The notes: generated by a model not told the origin, from the sequence alone. 64,000 bases of DNA from Haliotispira sp965263485 (GCA_965263485.1 CBDHHO010000001.1:868001-932000); one strand, 5' to 3'. Shown: positions 8,402 through 18,211, counted from the first letter of the stretch. A program made the numbers and translations.

Positions 8402-11380
8402 ATGCCCAGCAACGAACTGATTATCGCCAATAAAGACCTGCCTTCCGAGCTGCTGCTGATTCCAATGGCCAGTAAACCATTGTTTCCCGGTATTTTTACG
8501 CCAATTCTTATCAACGAAGCCGACGACATCGCCTTGGTAGAAAAAGCCTATGAAGGGGATCGTACCATTGGTCTGGTGCTGACCCGTGAGGAGCCGGACC
8601 ATTCGGAGCAAGCCGCAGAGGAGCAGCAAAAAGATTCAGAAAAGCAGGAGAAACGAACGAAGCAGCACACCGACAGCGAGAATTCCACAGGCAAACAAGG
8701 CACAAAAAAAACAAAGTCCCTCAAAACTCCCCCACCTCCCAGATCCCGAGGGGCGGGTCGGGAGGGAACAAAGCTCAGAATTCGCTTACCGATGTCCCGC
8801 AAGAGGGCAGAAAATGGCGAGACAGAAACTGAAGCTGAACCCGAAGAAGATCATTTTACCGAGCTCTCCGAAGATCTCTCCGAGGGCTTGGAAGACGGGC
8901 TCAGTGACACTAATGAAGCGCACGAGACGAATCCCCGGTTCAAGTGCGGAAAGAGCGAAAGCGGGCTGGAATACCAGCACAGCCAGGAACTCTATGACAT
9001 CGGCACCGTGGCCCGCATCAGCCGTAAAATCAACCTGCCGGACGGCAACCTCAACATCTTCATCACGACGCTGAAACGCTTTCGCATTCAATCGCTGCAT
9101 TCTGACACCTATCCGTTAGTGGCCAAGGTCGAATATCTCGAAGACGTCCTGCCTGAAAAAACCGACGAACTGAAGGGCCTGACCCGCGCTCTGCTCTCCG
9201 AAATGAAGCGACTGGCCGACAATAACCCCCTGTTTACCGAAGAAATGCGGCTGAACATGGTCAACATCGACAGTCCCGGTACCATCGCCGACTTCACGGC
9301 CTCCATTCTCAATCTGCCCCGTGAGGTGCAGCAGCAAATCCTGGCAGAGTTGGACGTGTTCAAGCGTATGGAGCACGTGCTGATCTACATCAAGCGCGAA
9401 CAGGATCTGCTGACGATTCAGCGTGAAGTGGCGCAGCGCATCAATCAGAAAATCGAAAAAAGCCAGCGTGAATACTTTCTGCGCGAAGAAATCAAGGCCA
9501 TTAAAAAAGAGCTGGGTGAGCCCAGTGATGCCCGCAGCTCCGAGGCCATCAGATTCCACGAAAAAATTGAGAAACTGGAACTCAGTGAAGAAGCCCGCGA
9601 ACAAGTCGATTCCGAGCTGGAAAAATTCTCTCTAATGGAGCCCAATTCGGCTGAGTACACGGTAACGCGCAACTATCTGGATACCATTGTCAACCTGCCG
9701 TGGCAGCGGCCCGAGCCCGATCGGGTTTCGCTGAAAAAGGCCGAGCGTATCCTGAACCGGGGGCACTATGGACTTGAAGATGTCAAAAAACGCATCCTTG
9801 AATACTTGGCTGTGCGCTATCTGAAGAAAGATGCACGCGGTGCAATCATCTGCTTGGTGGGGGCACCGGGTGTGGGCAAGACTTCGGTTGGCAAGTCGAT
9901 TGCCGAAACTCTGGGGCGGCCCTTCTACCGCTTCTCGGTGGGTGGCATGCGCGATGAAGCAGAAATCAAAGGACACCGCCGCACCTATGTGGGTGCCATG
10001 CCCGGCAAAATGATCCAAGGACTGAAGGTCAGCAAGACCCAGGCTCCGGTATTTATGATCGACGAAATCGACAAGCTGGGCGCATCCTACCAGGGAGACC
10101 CTTCATCGGCCCTGCTGGAAGCCTTGGACCCGGAGCAGAACCGTGAGTTCCGCGACCACTACCTGGACCTGCCCTTTGATCTGTCCCACGTGTTGTTCGT
10201 AACGACCGCCAACACCCTGGAAGGCATCCCAAGCCCGCTGCTCGACCGCATGGAGCTGATCCGGCTGCCGGGCTACATCTTGGAAGAGAAGGTGGAAATC
10301 GCCAAACGCCATTTGATTCCGCGCTCGCTGGATCGGCACGGCATGTGCAGGGAGCAGGTCTCGTACACTCTGCCCGCGCTGCGTCAAATTGCCAATGGCT
10401 ATGCTCGCGAGGCCGGAATGCGCAACTATGAGAAATCCCTCGACCGGATCCACCGCAAGATTGCTTACAACATTGGCCTGACCGTGCTGGAAGATGGCGA
10501 TGCAAAGCAGGTCGGAACGCAAAAAAGTGGCAAAGAAAATAAGCGCGCCAAGACAGGTAAAGCTGGCAAGAATGGCAAGGGAGCGAAGAGCGGCGGGGAA
10601 ACGTTGCCTCTCTACGGAGCTCCACTCAAAATTGACGTCAAGGATTTGGAGCAGTACTTGAAAAAGCCCCACTTCACTATCAGCCCCCAGCGCATGGTAA
10701 CGCAGCCGGGCATGGCCACCGGGCTGGCTTGGACCGGCATGGGTGGCGATACGATGGTGATCGAGTCTCTGGAGCTGACCGGACGCGGAGAACTGAAGCT
10801 GACCGGGCAAATGGGTGATATAATGAAGGAGTCGGCTGCAATTGCCTATTCGGTGGCCCGGAACTACCTGAGCCAATGCGGCGAACTGGGATTGTTGGAC
10901 TCTCAGGCACTGCAACTGCCCGACCTGCAAGCCGATGGCTCTGATGCTTCTGCGACACGCCTGCCGCGCTGGGCCCGCTCGGAAATCCATCTCCATATTC
11001 CCGAGGGGGCCACTCCCAAGGACGGGCCTTCAGCCGGCATTACCATGGCCACCTGTATTCTGTCGCTACTCACCGGCAAGATGGCGGACAATAGCTTCGC
11101 CATGACCGGTGAGCTGTCACTGACCGGACAGGTACTGCCCATCGGCGGGCTACGTGAAAAGGCCATCGCCGCCAAGCGCTATAACATCAAACACCTGATC
11201 ATCCCGCAACAGAACCAGCGCGATCTGGACGAAATTCCCGATTATGTAAAGAAGGGCGTGAGCTTCTATCCAGTGCAAGAGTTTGCCCAAGTGGCGGCAC
11301 TGCTGCTGCCGGAACTGGCGAAGATCTCGCAAAGCAGTTCCACCCGTAAACCAAAGAAGGTCAAAATATTGTCGTTTTGA
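8402..11380 (+). CDS. lon: ATP-dependent Lon protease with large insertions
   Basis: Cytosolic AAA+ serine protease. LonN domain, then Walker A GAPGVGKTS near residue 487, Walker B PVFMIDEIDKLG, and the protease domain with catalytic Ser in KDGPSAGITMA (about residue 876) and Lys in GGLREKAIAAKRY (about 918). At 992 residues it exceeds the usual 780-820. The excess is a charged, low-complexity insertion at about 62-192 within the substrate-recognition domain and a Lys/Gly-rich one at about 702-738 between the AAA+ and protease domains. ATAAGGA precedes the ATG. No heat-shock promoter element was recognised. Confidence 0.96.
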   Translation: MPSNELIIANKDLPSELLLIPMASKPLFPGIFTPILINEADDIALVEKAYEGDRTIGLVLTREEPDHSEQAAEEQQKDSEKQEKRTKQHTDSENSTGKQGTKKTKSLKTPPPPRSRGAGREGTKLRIRLPMSRKRAENGETETEAEPEEDHFTELSEDLSEGLEDGLSDTNEAHETNPRFKCGKSESGLEYQHSQELYDIGTVARISRKINLPDGNLNIFITTLKRFRIQSLHSDTYPLVAKVEYLEDVLPEKTDELKGLTRALLSEMKRLADNNPLFTEEMRLNMVNIDSPGTIADFTASILNLPREVQQQILAELDVFKRMEHVLIYIKREQDLLTIQREVAQRINQKIEKSQREYFLREEIKAIKKELGEPSDARSSEAIRFHEKIEKLELSEEAREQVDSELEKFSLMEPNSAEYTVTRNYLDTIVNLPWQRPEPDRVSLKKAERILNRGHYGLEDVKKRILEYLAVRYLKKDARGAIICLVGAPGVGKTSVGKSIAETLGRPFYRFSVGGMRDEAEIKGHRRTYVGAMPGKMIQGLKVSKTQAPVFMIDEIDKLGASYQGDPSSALLEALDPEQNREFRDHYLDLPFDLSHVLFVTTANTLEGIPSPLLDRMELIRLPGYILEEKVEIAKRHLIPRSLDRHGMCREQVSYTLPALRQIANGYAREAGMRNYEKSLDRIHRKIAYNIGLTVLEDGDAKQVGTQKSGKENKRAKTGKAGKNGKGAKSGGETLPLYGAPLKIDVKDLEQYLKKPHFTISPQRMVTQPGMATGLAWTGMGGDTMVIESLELTGRGELKLTGQMGDIMKESAAIAYSVARNYLSQCGELGLLDSQALQLPDLQADGSDASATRLPRWARSEIHLHIPEGATPKDGPSAGITMATCILSLLTGKMADNSFAMTGELSLTGQVLPIGGLREKAIAAKRYNIKHLIIPQQNQRDLDEIPDYVKKGVSFYPVQEFAQVAALLLPELAKISQSSSTRKPKKVKILSF

Positions 11381-11543
11381 GAGAAATTATACGGGGCCTT
11401 TGCGCATATTCTGCCGGGTGGGGCTAAAATCCAGTTCCAAGGTGCTGAATATAGTCGGGGTAGTTTTAGAGAAGAATCATAATTGACAAAGTTATCACTA
11501 CCCATTAGAGTGTTCGCAGAATATTCTAATGCCTTTGGCTTTA

Positions 11544-11710
11544 GGGACCTCTGAAAGTTTTAATTTTTCGCTAAGTGTTGGTATTTATTAGCAAGCAGTT
11601 TATTAAACGAGTCCTTTTCATAAAATAGATATATGAAAAGGGGTTTATTTCTTTGCTGCCCATGTGAATCTCACGCATTGAGCGCTGAAAGAGAATTTTT
11701 AGAGGTTCCT
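11544..11710. mobile_element. Degenerate palindromic TIR element
   Basis: GGGACCTCTGAAAGTTTT at the left and GAATTTTTAGAGGTTCC at the right bound about 167 bp of AT-rich sequence. Only the ends and a TCACGCATTGAGCGCTGAAA stretch recall the family. The rest of 11381-11885 shows no gene. Confidence 0.55.
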
Positions 11711-11885
11711 TTTGCATGTTCTTAATTGCAGCAGAATATTAAATATAATCATAGAGAAGCTCTAAGAATCACCTAATTGTAACTATTCTTATCATAACAA
11801 CGTTTGGAAATAAGTTGATTTCTGAGCTTGGATTTGGGTGTCGGGATCAGGTTTCCGGGGCTTCTCTCATAATTGGAGGTAGCTG

Positions 11886-12473
11886 ATGTCAGCTAAACAA
11901 AAATATCTGTGCTTATCACTCCTGTTCGTTGTCGCGGGTTCGTTGTCGAGCCTGCATGCCGCAGGAATCGGGAAAGAAGCACTCAGTTTCCAGAAACAAT
12001 CGGGGAGGTGGGGGCTTGGTATTGAAGGGGGAGCTGGCCTTGGAGCCATTGTTCCTGCGAGGCAACTGATTGCCGGCTTCCCCGACGCCTGGCTGGCCCT
12101 GACACTGCACGTTCCCAACGTCCCGGTGATACTTAGTGCCGGTGTAACCGGTTTGGGTTTTGGCGGTTACGGCCTCAATGTGAATGCGGACTTTTTCATG
12201 GGTAGTATTTTGCTTACCAATTGGTTCGAACTGCATCTGTTTCTGGGAGTAGGAGCCTCTATTTACGGCTATAGCAATGGGACCGGACTCTCGGCGGGTG
12301 CGCGTTTGCCGCTGGGCATGAGTTTCTGGCTGTGGCGCTGGTTTCAGATTTATCTTAATATTACGCCAATTGTCGGTTTGGGAATCGGTCTCGGTAAGCC
12401 GCTGCGCCCTTGGATTCACCTTGATGCACCCATTGATTTGGGCGTGAGGTTCTGGTTTAGAAGTACCCGTTAG
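11886..12473 (+). CDS. Secreted, putative outer-membrane beta-barrel protein
   Basis: 195 residues. A signal peptide (CLSLLFVVAGSLSSLHAAG) is followed by a mature region rich in Gly and aromatic residues in short alternating stretches (GLGIEGGAGLGAIV, VILSAGVTGLGFGGYGLNV, LFLGVGASIYGYS). It ends in a C-terminal strand finishing with an aromatic-rich DLGVRFWFRSTR. This pattern fits a small outer-membrane barrel. TTGGAGGT precedes the ATG at normal spacing. No family was recognised; it appears to be monocistronic. Confidence 0.6.
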   Translation: MSAKQKYLCLSLLFVVAGSLSSLHAAGIGKEALSFQKQSGRWGLGIEGGAGLGAIVPARQLIAGFPDAWLALTLHVPNVPVILSAGVTGLGFGGYGLNVNADFFMGSILLTNWFELHLFLGVGASIYGYSNGTGLSAGARLPLGMSFWLWRWFQIYLNITPIVGLGIGLGKPLRPWIHLDAPIDLGVRFWFRSTR

Positions 12474-12546
12474 AAACTGCTGCTTTCCGGGAGGAACTGC
12501 TGCTTTCCGGGGCGTTTCCCGGAGAGCAGCACGCGGCACAGAGTTT

Positions 12547-13527
12547 TCAGCGGCCCCCCGGGTATATTCCCCGACCAAATACCTTGGGCTCTGAGCTTTC
12601 GAGCTGGTTCCAATCAATGTCGATCACATCGACTTTCCAAGAGCCGCCTTCCCGCAGAAAGTACATGCTGGTCTGTATAAACCGCAGTTCAGTTTCGCCG
12701 CTCTCAGGCCCTCTAACTTGCAGTCGACAGCGCAGCCGTGCGTAGTCACCTGTGATCCGAGGGTTCCCCACCCGCACCCGGCGTAATTGTAAGTATCTGA
12801 CGGGCGGCAGTCCGCTGTCTTCAGGCTGTGCTCCCCCATTTTTCTCGTCTGCTTCTTCATCTCCCTGATTCGTCTCGCTACCTTGGCCTGTGGCCTCCGC
12901 TGCGGGCACTGGGTTCGCCTCAGCAGTAGTTGCTTCAAACTGTTGGTCGGGATCCTTCAGGGACTCGCGATAGAGCAGTGGCGTTTTGCGCAGGAAAGGA
13001 GCAAGCTGCTCTTCGATCTGAAGTTTGCCGTCCAGACTCAGTGTTCCCGGTTCCAGTCTTCCGACATTGACATCGTTCCAGAACCGACTCGCGAGTTCAA
13101 AGATTTCCTGCCCGGAGCGGGAATTCTGTTCAGGTACATACAGCTGGCCCAGCGACTGATCTTGAGGGTATACATTCTCACCCAGCAGCTGACTCATACC
13201 CTCGCTCTGCAAGTGCTGCCCCCAAAGAGCCGTCGGAAGCATGGGCAGCCCGATCCTGGCGGCGCTCCAAGCCAGCAACCACAATACAAAAGCCGTCCGG
13301 ATTCTGTGTCGGGGATTAGGGCCGGCGGGTGTGTTCTCGCCGGAGCGGCAACTATTCTGTTGGGTATGTGGGTTTTCTGGTAAGCCGGCTAACGGCTGGC
13401 CATGATCTTTGATTCGGTCTGCAGTTTGGTAAGGCTGTCCGGTTCCCGGATCCGAAGCGGAACTAAAGTTTGCCGCCGGGATTATCCTCTGGTTGTTTAC
13501 CCTTATTATCTTTTTGTTTTCTGGCAT
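12547..13527 (-). CDS. Hypothetical protein with one membrane segment
   Basis: 326 residues. A basic/polar N-terminal 77 residues precede one hydrophobic segment (TAFVLWLLAWSAARIGLPMLP), then an acidic Gln/Glu-rich linker near 205-240. The C-terminal domain (RYLQLRRVRVGNPRITGDYARLRC, ending FLREGGSWKVDVIDIDWNQL) looks like an NTF2- or DUF4440-type accessory fold. It overlaps the upstream small membrane protein by about 65 bp, so the two are probably coupled. The function is unknown. Confidence 0.6.
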   Translation of the reverse strand: MPENKKIIRVNNQRIIPAANFSSASDPGTGQPYQTADRIKDHGQPLAGLPENPHTQQNSCRSGENTPAGPNPRHRIRTAFVLWLLAWSAARIGLPMLPTALWGQHLQSEGMSQLLGENVYPQDQSLGQLYVPEQNSRSGQEIFELASRFWNDVNVGRLEPGTLSLDGKLQIEEQLAPFLRKTPLLYRESLKDPDQQFEATTAEANPVPAAEATGQGSETNQGDEEADEKNGGAQPEDSGLPPVRYLQLRRVRVGNPRITGDYARLRCRLQVRGPESGETELRFIQTSMYFLREGGSWKVDVIDIDWNQLESSEPKVFGRGIYPGGR

Positions 13528-13882
13528 ATTTATACCTGTGTCCTGTGCTTTCTACCGGGCTCTCTGCTTTATTTTGCACCTCGCCATTTTTCACCTTGCC
13601 TCCGTGTTTTTTGATTTGATACAGCTCGTCCAGCTTTCGGTTCAACTTGCGCTCGCTGGCGATCAACAGACCGAAGCAAATCAGGACAAAGGCCCCCAAC
13701 AAGGTAAAGCAAAATAGCAGGGAGGACAGGCGCACTTCTTCCAGGTACCACCATTTTCCGACCAGCAAAAACTTGCCCACCATGACCGAACTGTTCTGCC
13801 AGATAATGGCCGCGAGCAATAGAATGCTGGCAGGAATAAAAAAAATCCCGATCAAACGCAACAAAGATTGTAGCCGTTCCAT
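13463..13882 (-). CDS. Small two-helix membrane protein
   Basis: 139 residues from ATG 13882, chosen because GAAGG lies 7 bp upstream; an in-frame ATG six codons earlier is weaker. Two transmembrane segments (LIGIFFIPASILLLAAIIW and SSLLFCFTLLGAFVLICFGLL) precede a Lys/Glu-rich cytoplasmic tail (KKHGGKVKNGEVQNKAESP). It overlaps the next gene. The family is unknown. Confidence 0.6.
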   Translation of the reverse strand: MERLQSLLRLIGIFFIPASILLLAAIIWQNSSVMVGKFLLVGKWWYLEEVRLSSLLFCFTLLGAFVLICFGLLIASERKLNRKLDELYQIKKHGGKVKNGEVQNKAESPVESTGHRYKYARKQKDNKGKQPEDNPGGKL

Positions 13883-14069
13883 GATAATACCTTCCCTCAT
13901 CCGGTTTTTATCCGGGCGGCGGGCTCATCGAAGAGCTCGTATTGAATTTTCTCCGAAGCCTGCCAAGTACAGTCTGCCAAGCACAGACTGTAGCGACAAT
14001 GGGCTTGCCAATAAAGAGTGTTGCCAAGCTGCATCGCGAAGCCTGCTTTGCCTGTGCCTGAGGGGAGCT

Positions 14070-15302
14070 TTAAACTCTCGGTTTGGCTAGGAATTCCAAA
14101 CTGCTTTCATCGGGGCGCCAGCGTCCATCGCGAAACAGCCAGTTGCAAACCAAGATGCCGAGTTGTCCATAGCGGTTGCGCACCTGTTGTACGGAACGCA
14201 GCAAGTACCGCCCCAATTGGTAGCGCACCGGCAGTAGGATGGGATTGAAGTCCAAGTGCGGAATGCCACGTTTTTTTAAGATCATACCATCTTTGTCATA
14301 TACCTGATCACGAATCAGACTATCGGCCAGAGAGGAGAGATTAATATTGATCTTGTAGTTGAGATCTAGTTCAATTTCGGCGATAAAGGCTGGGTAAATG
14401 TCGGCGCTGAGCTCACGCATAAACGGCGAGTAATGCCTGCTGCTGCCATCCTGATGCTCGGCTTGGGAAAAGTCAGCCCAAGGCCGGACGATAGCCTGAG
14501 CCTGAACGCTTTCTGCGGAATTTGTGCTCCTGGCCTCTGCGGTTTCACCGGGAGGTGCAGAGTCAGCAGGTATAAAGCGGTATAGATAATAGGCAAACTG
14601 TTGATTCCGCCGATTCTGCTCAAAACTAAAAAATAAATCGTCCCGGCCATCTCCGGTGAAGTCCTGTACGGACAGGAAAAAATTTTTTAGCGAATAACTG
14701 GTCTTGGCGGAAATCTCATTCTGCTTTACGATTTCACCGGTAGTTTCGCGGGCGCTGCTGTTCGTGAGCTGCCGCAGCGAGAATTTGTGGCGCTCCGGAC
14801 GCTGTCTTGTACCTTTTTCCAAGATCAGCCACAGATCGTAAAACTCTTCTTGGATATGAAAGGTTGCTTCGGTTATTAAGCTGCGCTCGCCGATCAGGTA
14901 CAAGCGCTCTCTGCGCTTGGAAACGGAGACATCATTGGTGCCGGGGGTGCTGAAGTTGCGGTTGTACTTTCCGAAAAGTACGTATTGGGTGTCCCGGCCA
15001 TCGTCCAAACCCAGTTTCCGACGGGCCCTAGGCGTCAGGATTTCGGAATTCTGGAACTGATAGTGGCGAAATAGCGAATTGTAATAGTAGGAATCCCTGC
15101 TGCCGGTCAGTTCCGCGTTAGCACTGCGCCAAGTATTGTTGCCGACACAGGAGAGCAAAGTTGCCGTTACTGCGGCAGCCAGCAGCAGTCCCCACTTGTG
15201 GCCCCCCTTGGCATCTATCCGGGCATCTATCCGGGCAGCTATCCGGGCAGCTATCCAAGGGGCCGCAGTCATCTTGCCGTTGAGTTTGTGATAGTTGGTC
15301 AT
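14070..15302 (-). CDS. Putative lipoprotein of unknown function
   Basis: About 410 residues if started at ATG 15302. The frame stays open back to an ATG at 15470 that lies inside the palindromic element at 15332-15495. The signal segment GLLLAAAVTATLLSC ends in a lipobox. The n-region is lengthened by a 12-bp minisatellite (15209-15256) encoding AARIAARIDARIDA. The mature part contains FTGDGRDDLFFSFEQN, a VCBS/FG-GAP-like calcium loop, and a C-terminal LVCNWLFRDGRWRPDE. It is probably exported and surface or periplasmic. Which start is used decides whether the element contributes 40-odd residues. Confidence 0.6.
   Translation of the reverse strand: MTNYHKLNGKMTAAPWIAARIAARIDARIDAKGGHKWGLLLAAAVTATLLSCVGNNTWRSANAELTGSRDSYYYNSLFRHYQFQNSEILTPRARRKLGLDDGRDTQYVLFGKYNRNFSTPGTNDVSVSKRRERLYLIGERSLITEATFHIQEEFYDLWLILEKGTRQRPERHKFSLRQLTNSSARETTGEIVKQNEISAKTSYSLKNFFLSVQDFTGDGRDDLFFSFEQNRRNQQFAYYLYRFIPADSAPPGETAEARSTNSAESVQAQAIVRPWADFSQAEHQDGSSRHYSPFMRELSADIYPAFIAEIELDLNYKININLSSLADSLIRDQVYDKDGMILKKRGIPHLDFNPILLPVRYQLGRYLLRSVQQVRNRYGQLGILVCNWLFRDGRWRPDESSLEFLAKPRV
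15209..15256. repeat. 12-bp minisatellite inside a lipoprotein leader
   Basis: ATCCGGGCATCT and ATCCGGGCAGCT alternate in about four units. They encode alternating RIDA/RIAA on the minus strand in the positively charged part of the signal peptide. Copy-number change would be frame-neutral. Confidence 0.75.
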
Positions 15303-15331
15303 GTGCTGGTTCCATTTTTTTAATGATGGAA

Positions 15332-15495
15332 GGGGACCTCTAAAAATTTCAATTTCGCGCTGAATCGCGATCTTGTTGCCGAGTAGCTTTGTCAGCAAAG
15401 CCTTACCATACAGCAAAGTATGCCTCGGCTTCACTTCCTCGCTATCGACAAAATCTCGCTGATTCAGCATCGAAAGCGAATTTTTAGAGGCCCCC
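15332..15495 (-). mobile_element. Canonical 164-bp palindromic element, TSD GGAA
   Basis: A full copy with ends GGGGACCTCTAAAAAT and ATTTTTAGAGGCCCCC, flanked on both sides by GGAA. Read on the minus strand one frame is open throughout and continues into the lipoprotein ORF. A second right end (ATTTTTAGAGGCGCCCC) follows at 15501-15517, apparently left by another copy. Confidence 0.85.
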
Positions 15496-15517
15496 GGAAG
15501 ATTTTTAGAGGCGCCCC

Positions 15518-15968
15518 AAAAGGATTATACCAGTTCCAAGAATCGGAACAACTGTAAATAGCTTGTTTGTCGAGAAAAATAAGACTTCCGATCGCCGCAG
15601 GCGCAATATCGAGAAAAGATTTCAAGAGCAATTTTGCAACGAAAAAACCAAGAGCCCTTTCCCATACTGAAATGAACAGGATGTTCGCGTCCCGGGGCTG
15701 CAATTGGCTCTATTCGGACCACACCGCCCCTGCGAGCACGTATGTCAGATATGCTGCGAAATTCCCCAGACCAAGGCCATCCCACCTGTTCAAGGCGGCT
15801 TGCCCACCACCCCGGCTGCCCCGGATTGGTTCTCGAAAATTCATAAAAATTTGTGCCGAAGCCTTCTGATTAGCGGCCCGCATCTCCACATTGCGTACCA
15901 CTGAGGCTTTCACTATATTCTGCGGTGCATCAGCCCTGCTCTTGCTTATGGGAACCTCAAAAATTGGC
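15518..15968. other. Gene-poor gap with possible decayed ORF and a solo element end
   Basis: On the minus strand, short open stretches in different frames (around 15710-15913 and 15530-15703) read like membrane-protein fragments broken by frameshifts, for example FFVAKLLLKSFLDIAPAAIG. I could not assign a family. A solo left element end, GGGAACCTCAAAAATTGG, lies at 15950-15967 just upstream of serA. Confidence 0.35.
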
Positions 15969-16005
15969 TTTTGTCTTCTTGCCCGCTATTTTGGAAGGAG
16001 CCGTT

Positions 16006-17172
16006 ATGTACCACATCCGCTACTACAACAATATTTCGGAAAAAGGCCTCAGGCGTCTGCCGGAGTCCATCCGGTACACTGCCGCCGAAGTTGCTGCCGG
16101 GCAACCGGCTCACGGCATTCTGCTGCGCAGCCACAAACTGCAAAGTTCAGAAATTGAGCCCGGTATTTGCGGTATCGCCAGGGCCGGAGCCGGCACCAAT
16201 AATATCCCCGTGGCAGAATGTACTCAGCGAGGCATCGTAGTATTCAACTCTCCCGGGGCCAACGCCAACAGCGTCAAAGAGCTGGTGATCTGTGCCATGC
16301 TGCTCTCATCACGCAAACTGAGCCAGAGCATTCAGTGGCTGGACCAGCCAGGCAACAGCGATCCCAAACGAATGGAAGCGGGCAAGAAAAAGTTTGCCGG
16401 GCCCGAAATAGCGGGGAAAACACTAGGCATCGTCGGCCTGGGTGCGATTGGCTCACTGGTGGCCAATGCCGCCGCCGCTCTGGACATGAACGTACTGGGC
16501 TGCGACCCCTTCCTGTCGGTGAAAAACGCACTGCGTTTGCCCAAAGGCATCCGCCTGTCTGAAAACATTGACGAGATACTCAAGCAGTCCGATTACATCA
16601 GCCTGCACCTGCCCCTGTCTGCCGAAACCAAAGGAATGATCGGAGCGAAGTACATGGCTGCGGTGAAGGAAGGGACCCGCCTGATCAACTTCGCCCGCGC
16701 CGAGCTGGTCGATGAAACGGTGGTGGCCGAGGCCCTGAGAAATGGCCGCATCAGCTACTACGTGTCTGATTTTCCCAGCGATATTTTTCAGGGCCTAGAG
16801 GGGGCCATTAGCTTTCCCCATCTGGGAGCCTCCACACCGGAGGCCGAAGAAAACTGCGCGGTGATGGCTTGCGAGGCGCTGTCTGACTTTCTGCTGAACG
16901 GCAATATCTGCAACTCGGTCAACTATCCCGACTGCAAACTGGAGCGCGAGACCGAGCACCGACTGACCCTGGTCCATAAAAATGTGCCCAACATGCTGGG
17001 CCAGATTTCTTCAACACTGGCCCGACAGAAGCTGAACATCCAAGAAATGACCAACCGCCACCACGACGATTTTGCCTACACCATCGTTGATGTGGACTCA
17101 GCTCCCAGTCAAGCCACTCTGGACGAGCTCTCGGCGATTCCCGGCATCCTCAGGCTGCGCCATCTGGATTGA
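16006..17172 (+). CDS. serA: D-3-phosphoglycerate dehydrogenase, ACT-domain type
   Basis: First enzyme of serine biosynthesis, NAD-dependent, 388 residues. ATG 16006 has AAGGAG ahead of it; the open frame upstream runs into repeat sequence. The Rossmann motif is GKTLGIVGLGAIGS, the catalytic Arg lies in LINFARAELVDE, and the His in SFPHLGASTPEAEENCA. The C-terminal 75 residues (HKNVPNMLGQISSTLARQ) form an ACT domain, expected to sense serine. A solo element end lies in the leader. No other serine genes are adjacent. Confidence 0.9.
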   Translation: MYHIRYYNNISEKGLRRLPESIRYTAAEVAAGQPAHGILLRSHKLQSSEIEPGICGIARAGAGTNNIPVAECTQRGIVVFNSPGANANSVKELVICAMLLSSRKLSQSIQWLDQPGNSDPKRMEAGKKKFAGPEIAGKTLGIVGLGAIGSLVANAAAALDMNVLGCDPFLSVKNALRLPKGIRLSENIDEILKQSDYISLHLPLSAETKGMIGAKYMAAVKEGTRLINFARAELVDETVVAEALRNGRISYYVSDFPSDIFQGLEGAISFPHLGASTPEAEENCAVMACEALSDFLLNGNICNSVNYPDCKLERETEHRLTLVHKNVPNMLGQISSTLARQKLNIQEMTNRHHDDFAYTIVDVDSAPSQATLDELSAIPGILRLRHLD

Positions 17173-17284
17173 GCCAGAATTTTGCACAAAGATTTGCACA
17201 AAGGCAGCTCTAAAGATTGTGGTGACGTTTCGGAACCGGGATTTCAGGGCTGTTTCTGCTGAGACTGAACAGCCTTGCGTACGA

Positions 17285-18211
17285 ATGATGCAGACACAGC
17301 AAATGAACAACAAAACTTCCGGGGCAAGGCTTATTGTTTGTGCTTTCTATAAGTTTGTCACGCTGGAAAACTATCAAGACTTGCAGCTGCCTCTGAAAAA
17401 GTTCTGCATAGACCACGGTATTTACGGCACGATCCTGCTGGCCCGTGAGGGTTTTAACGGCACGGTAGCCGGTACTGCGGAGTCCATTGCCGCCTTCAAG
17501 GCCCGCTTTGAGCAGGATGAGCGCTTTTACGGCAGCGAAATGAAAGACTCTTGGGCCAATGAAATGCCCTTCAATCGCATGAAGGTGCGCATTAAACGCG
17601 AGATCGTGACACTGGGCGCGCCCGAAATCAATCCTGCCGAACACCGGGGCAGCTACGTAGCGCCTACCGAATGGAACGCCGAAGTTTTGGACCGGGGCAT
17701 TCCGGTGATCGACACGCGCAACGAATACGAATGCGCACTGGGTACTTTCCCCGGTGCCATCAATCCTCACACTCATAGCTTCAAAGAATTTAAGGATTAT
17801 GTGGCCAGCCTCGACCCCAAGAAGCTCCCGGAGGTGGCCATGTTTTGTACCGGCGGCATCCGCTGCGAAAAGGCTTCAGCCTACATGCTGGAACAGGGTT
17901 TTGCCAAGGTCTTCCACTTGAAGGGCGGTATTTTACAGTACTTGGAAGACGTGATAGAAGATAATCGCTGGCAGGGCGAATGCTTTGTGTTCGATGACCG
18001 CATCGCCCTAAAACAAGGCCTGGAACCGGGGGAGTCAGGTTACTGCATGCATTGCCACAGCGCATTAAAGCCTGAAGATCTGACCAAGGACAAGCTCTGG
18101 GAGTATGGGGTGTCCTGCTGCCACTGCCATGAACGGACTTCCAAACAGCAGAAGCAAGTGCTGCGCCACCGTTGGCAACAGAAACAACAGGGCAAGTGTT
18201 CAGGCAGTTAA
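17285..18211 (+). CDS. trhO: tRNA uridine(34) hydroxylase, rhodanese family
   Basis: YceA/YbfQ-family enzyme for 5-hydroxyuridine at the tRNA wobble position. It has an N-terminal acylphosphatase-like domain (YGTILLAREGFNGTVAGT) and a rhodanese domain with catalytic Cys in MFCTGGIRCEKASAYM. The C-terminal CMHCHSAL...CCHCHER may bind zinc. Starts at 17285, 17288 or 17303 are all in frame and none has a clear ribosome-binding site, so the first few residues are uncertain. Length about 308 residues, normal for the shorter branch. Confidence 0.88.
   Translation: MMQTQQMNNKTSGARLIVCAFYKFVTLENYQDLQLPLKKFCIDHGIYGTILLAREGFNGTVAGTAESIAAFKARFEQDERFYGSEMKDSWANEMPFNRMKVRIKREIVTLGAPEINPAEHRGSYVAPTEWNAEVLDRGIPVIDTRNEYECALGTFPGAINPHTHSFKEFKDYVASLDPKKLPEVAMFCTGGIRCEKASAYMLEQGFAKVFHLKGGILQYLEDVIEDNRWQGECFVFDDRIALKQGLEPGESGYCMHCHSALKPEDLTKDKLWEYGVSCCHCHERTSKQQKQVLRHRWQQKQQGKCSGS

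Noticed and set aside
15525..15913. A functional gene on the minus strand between the lipoprotein and serA
   Set aside because: Only short overlapping frames in different phases, no ribosome-binding site and no recognised family. Recorded as a possible decayed ORF instead.
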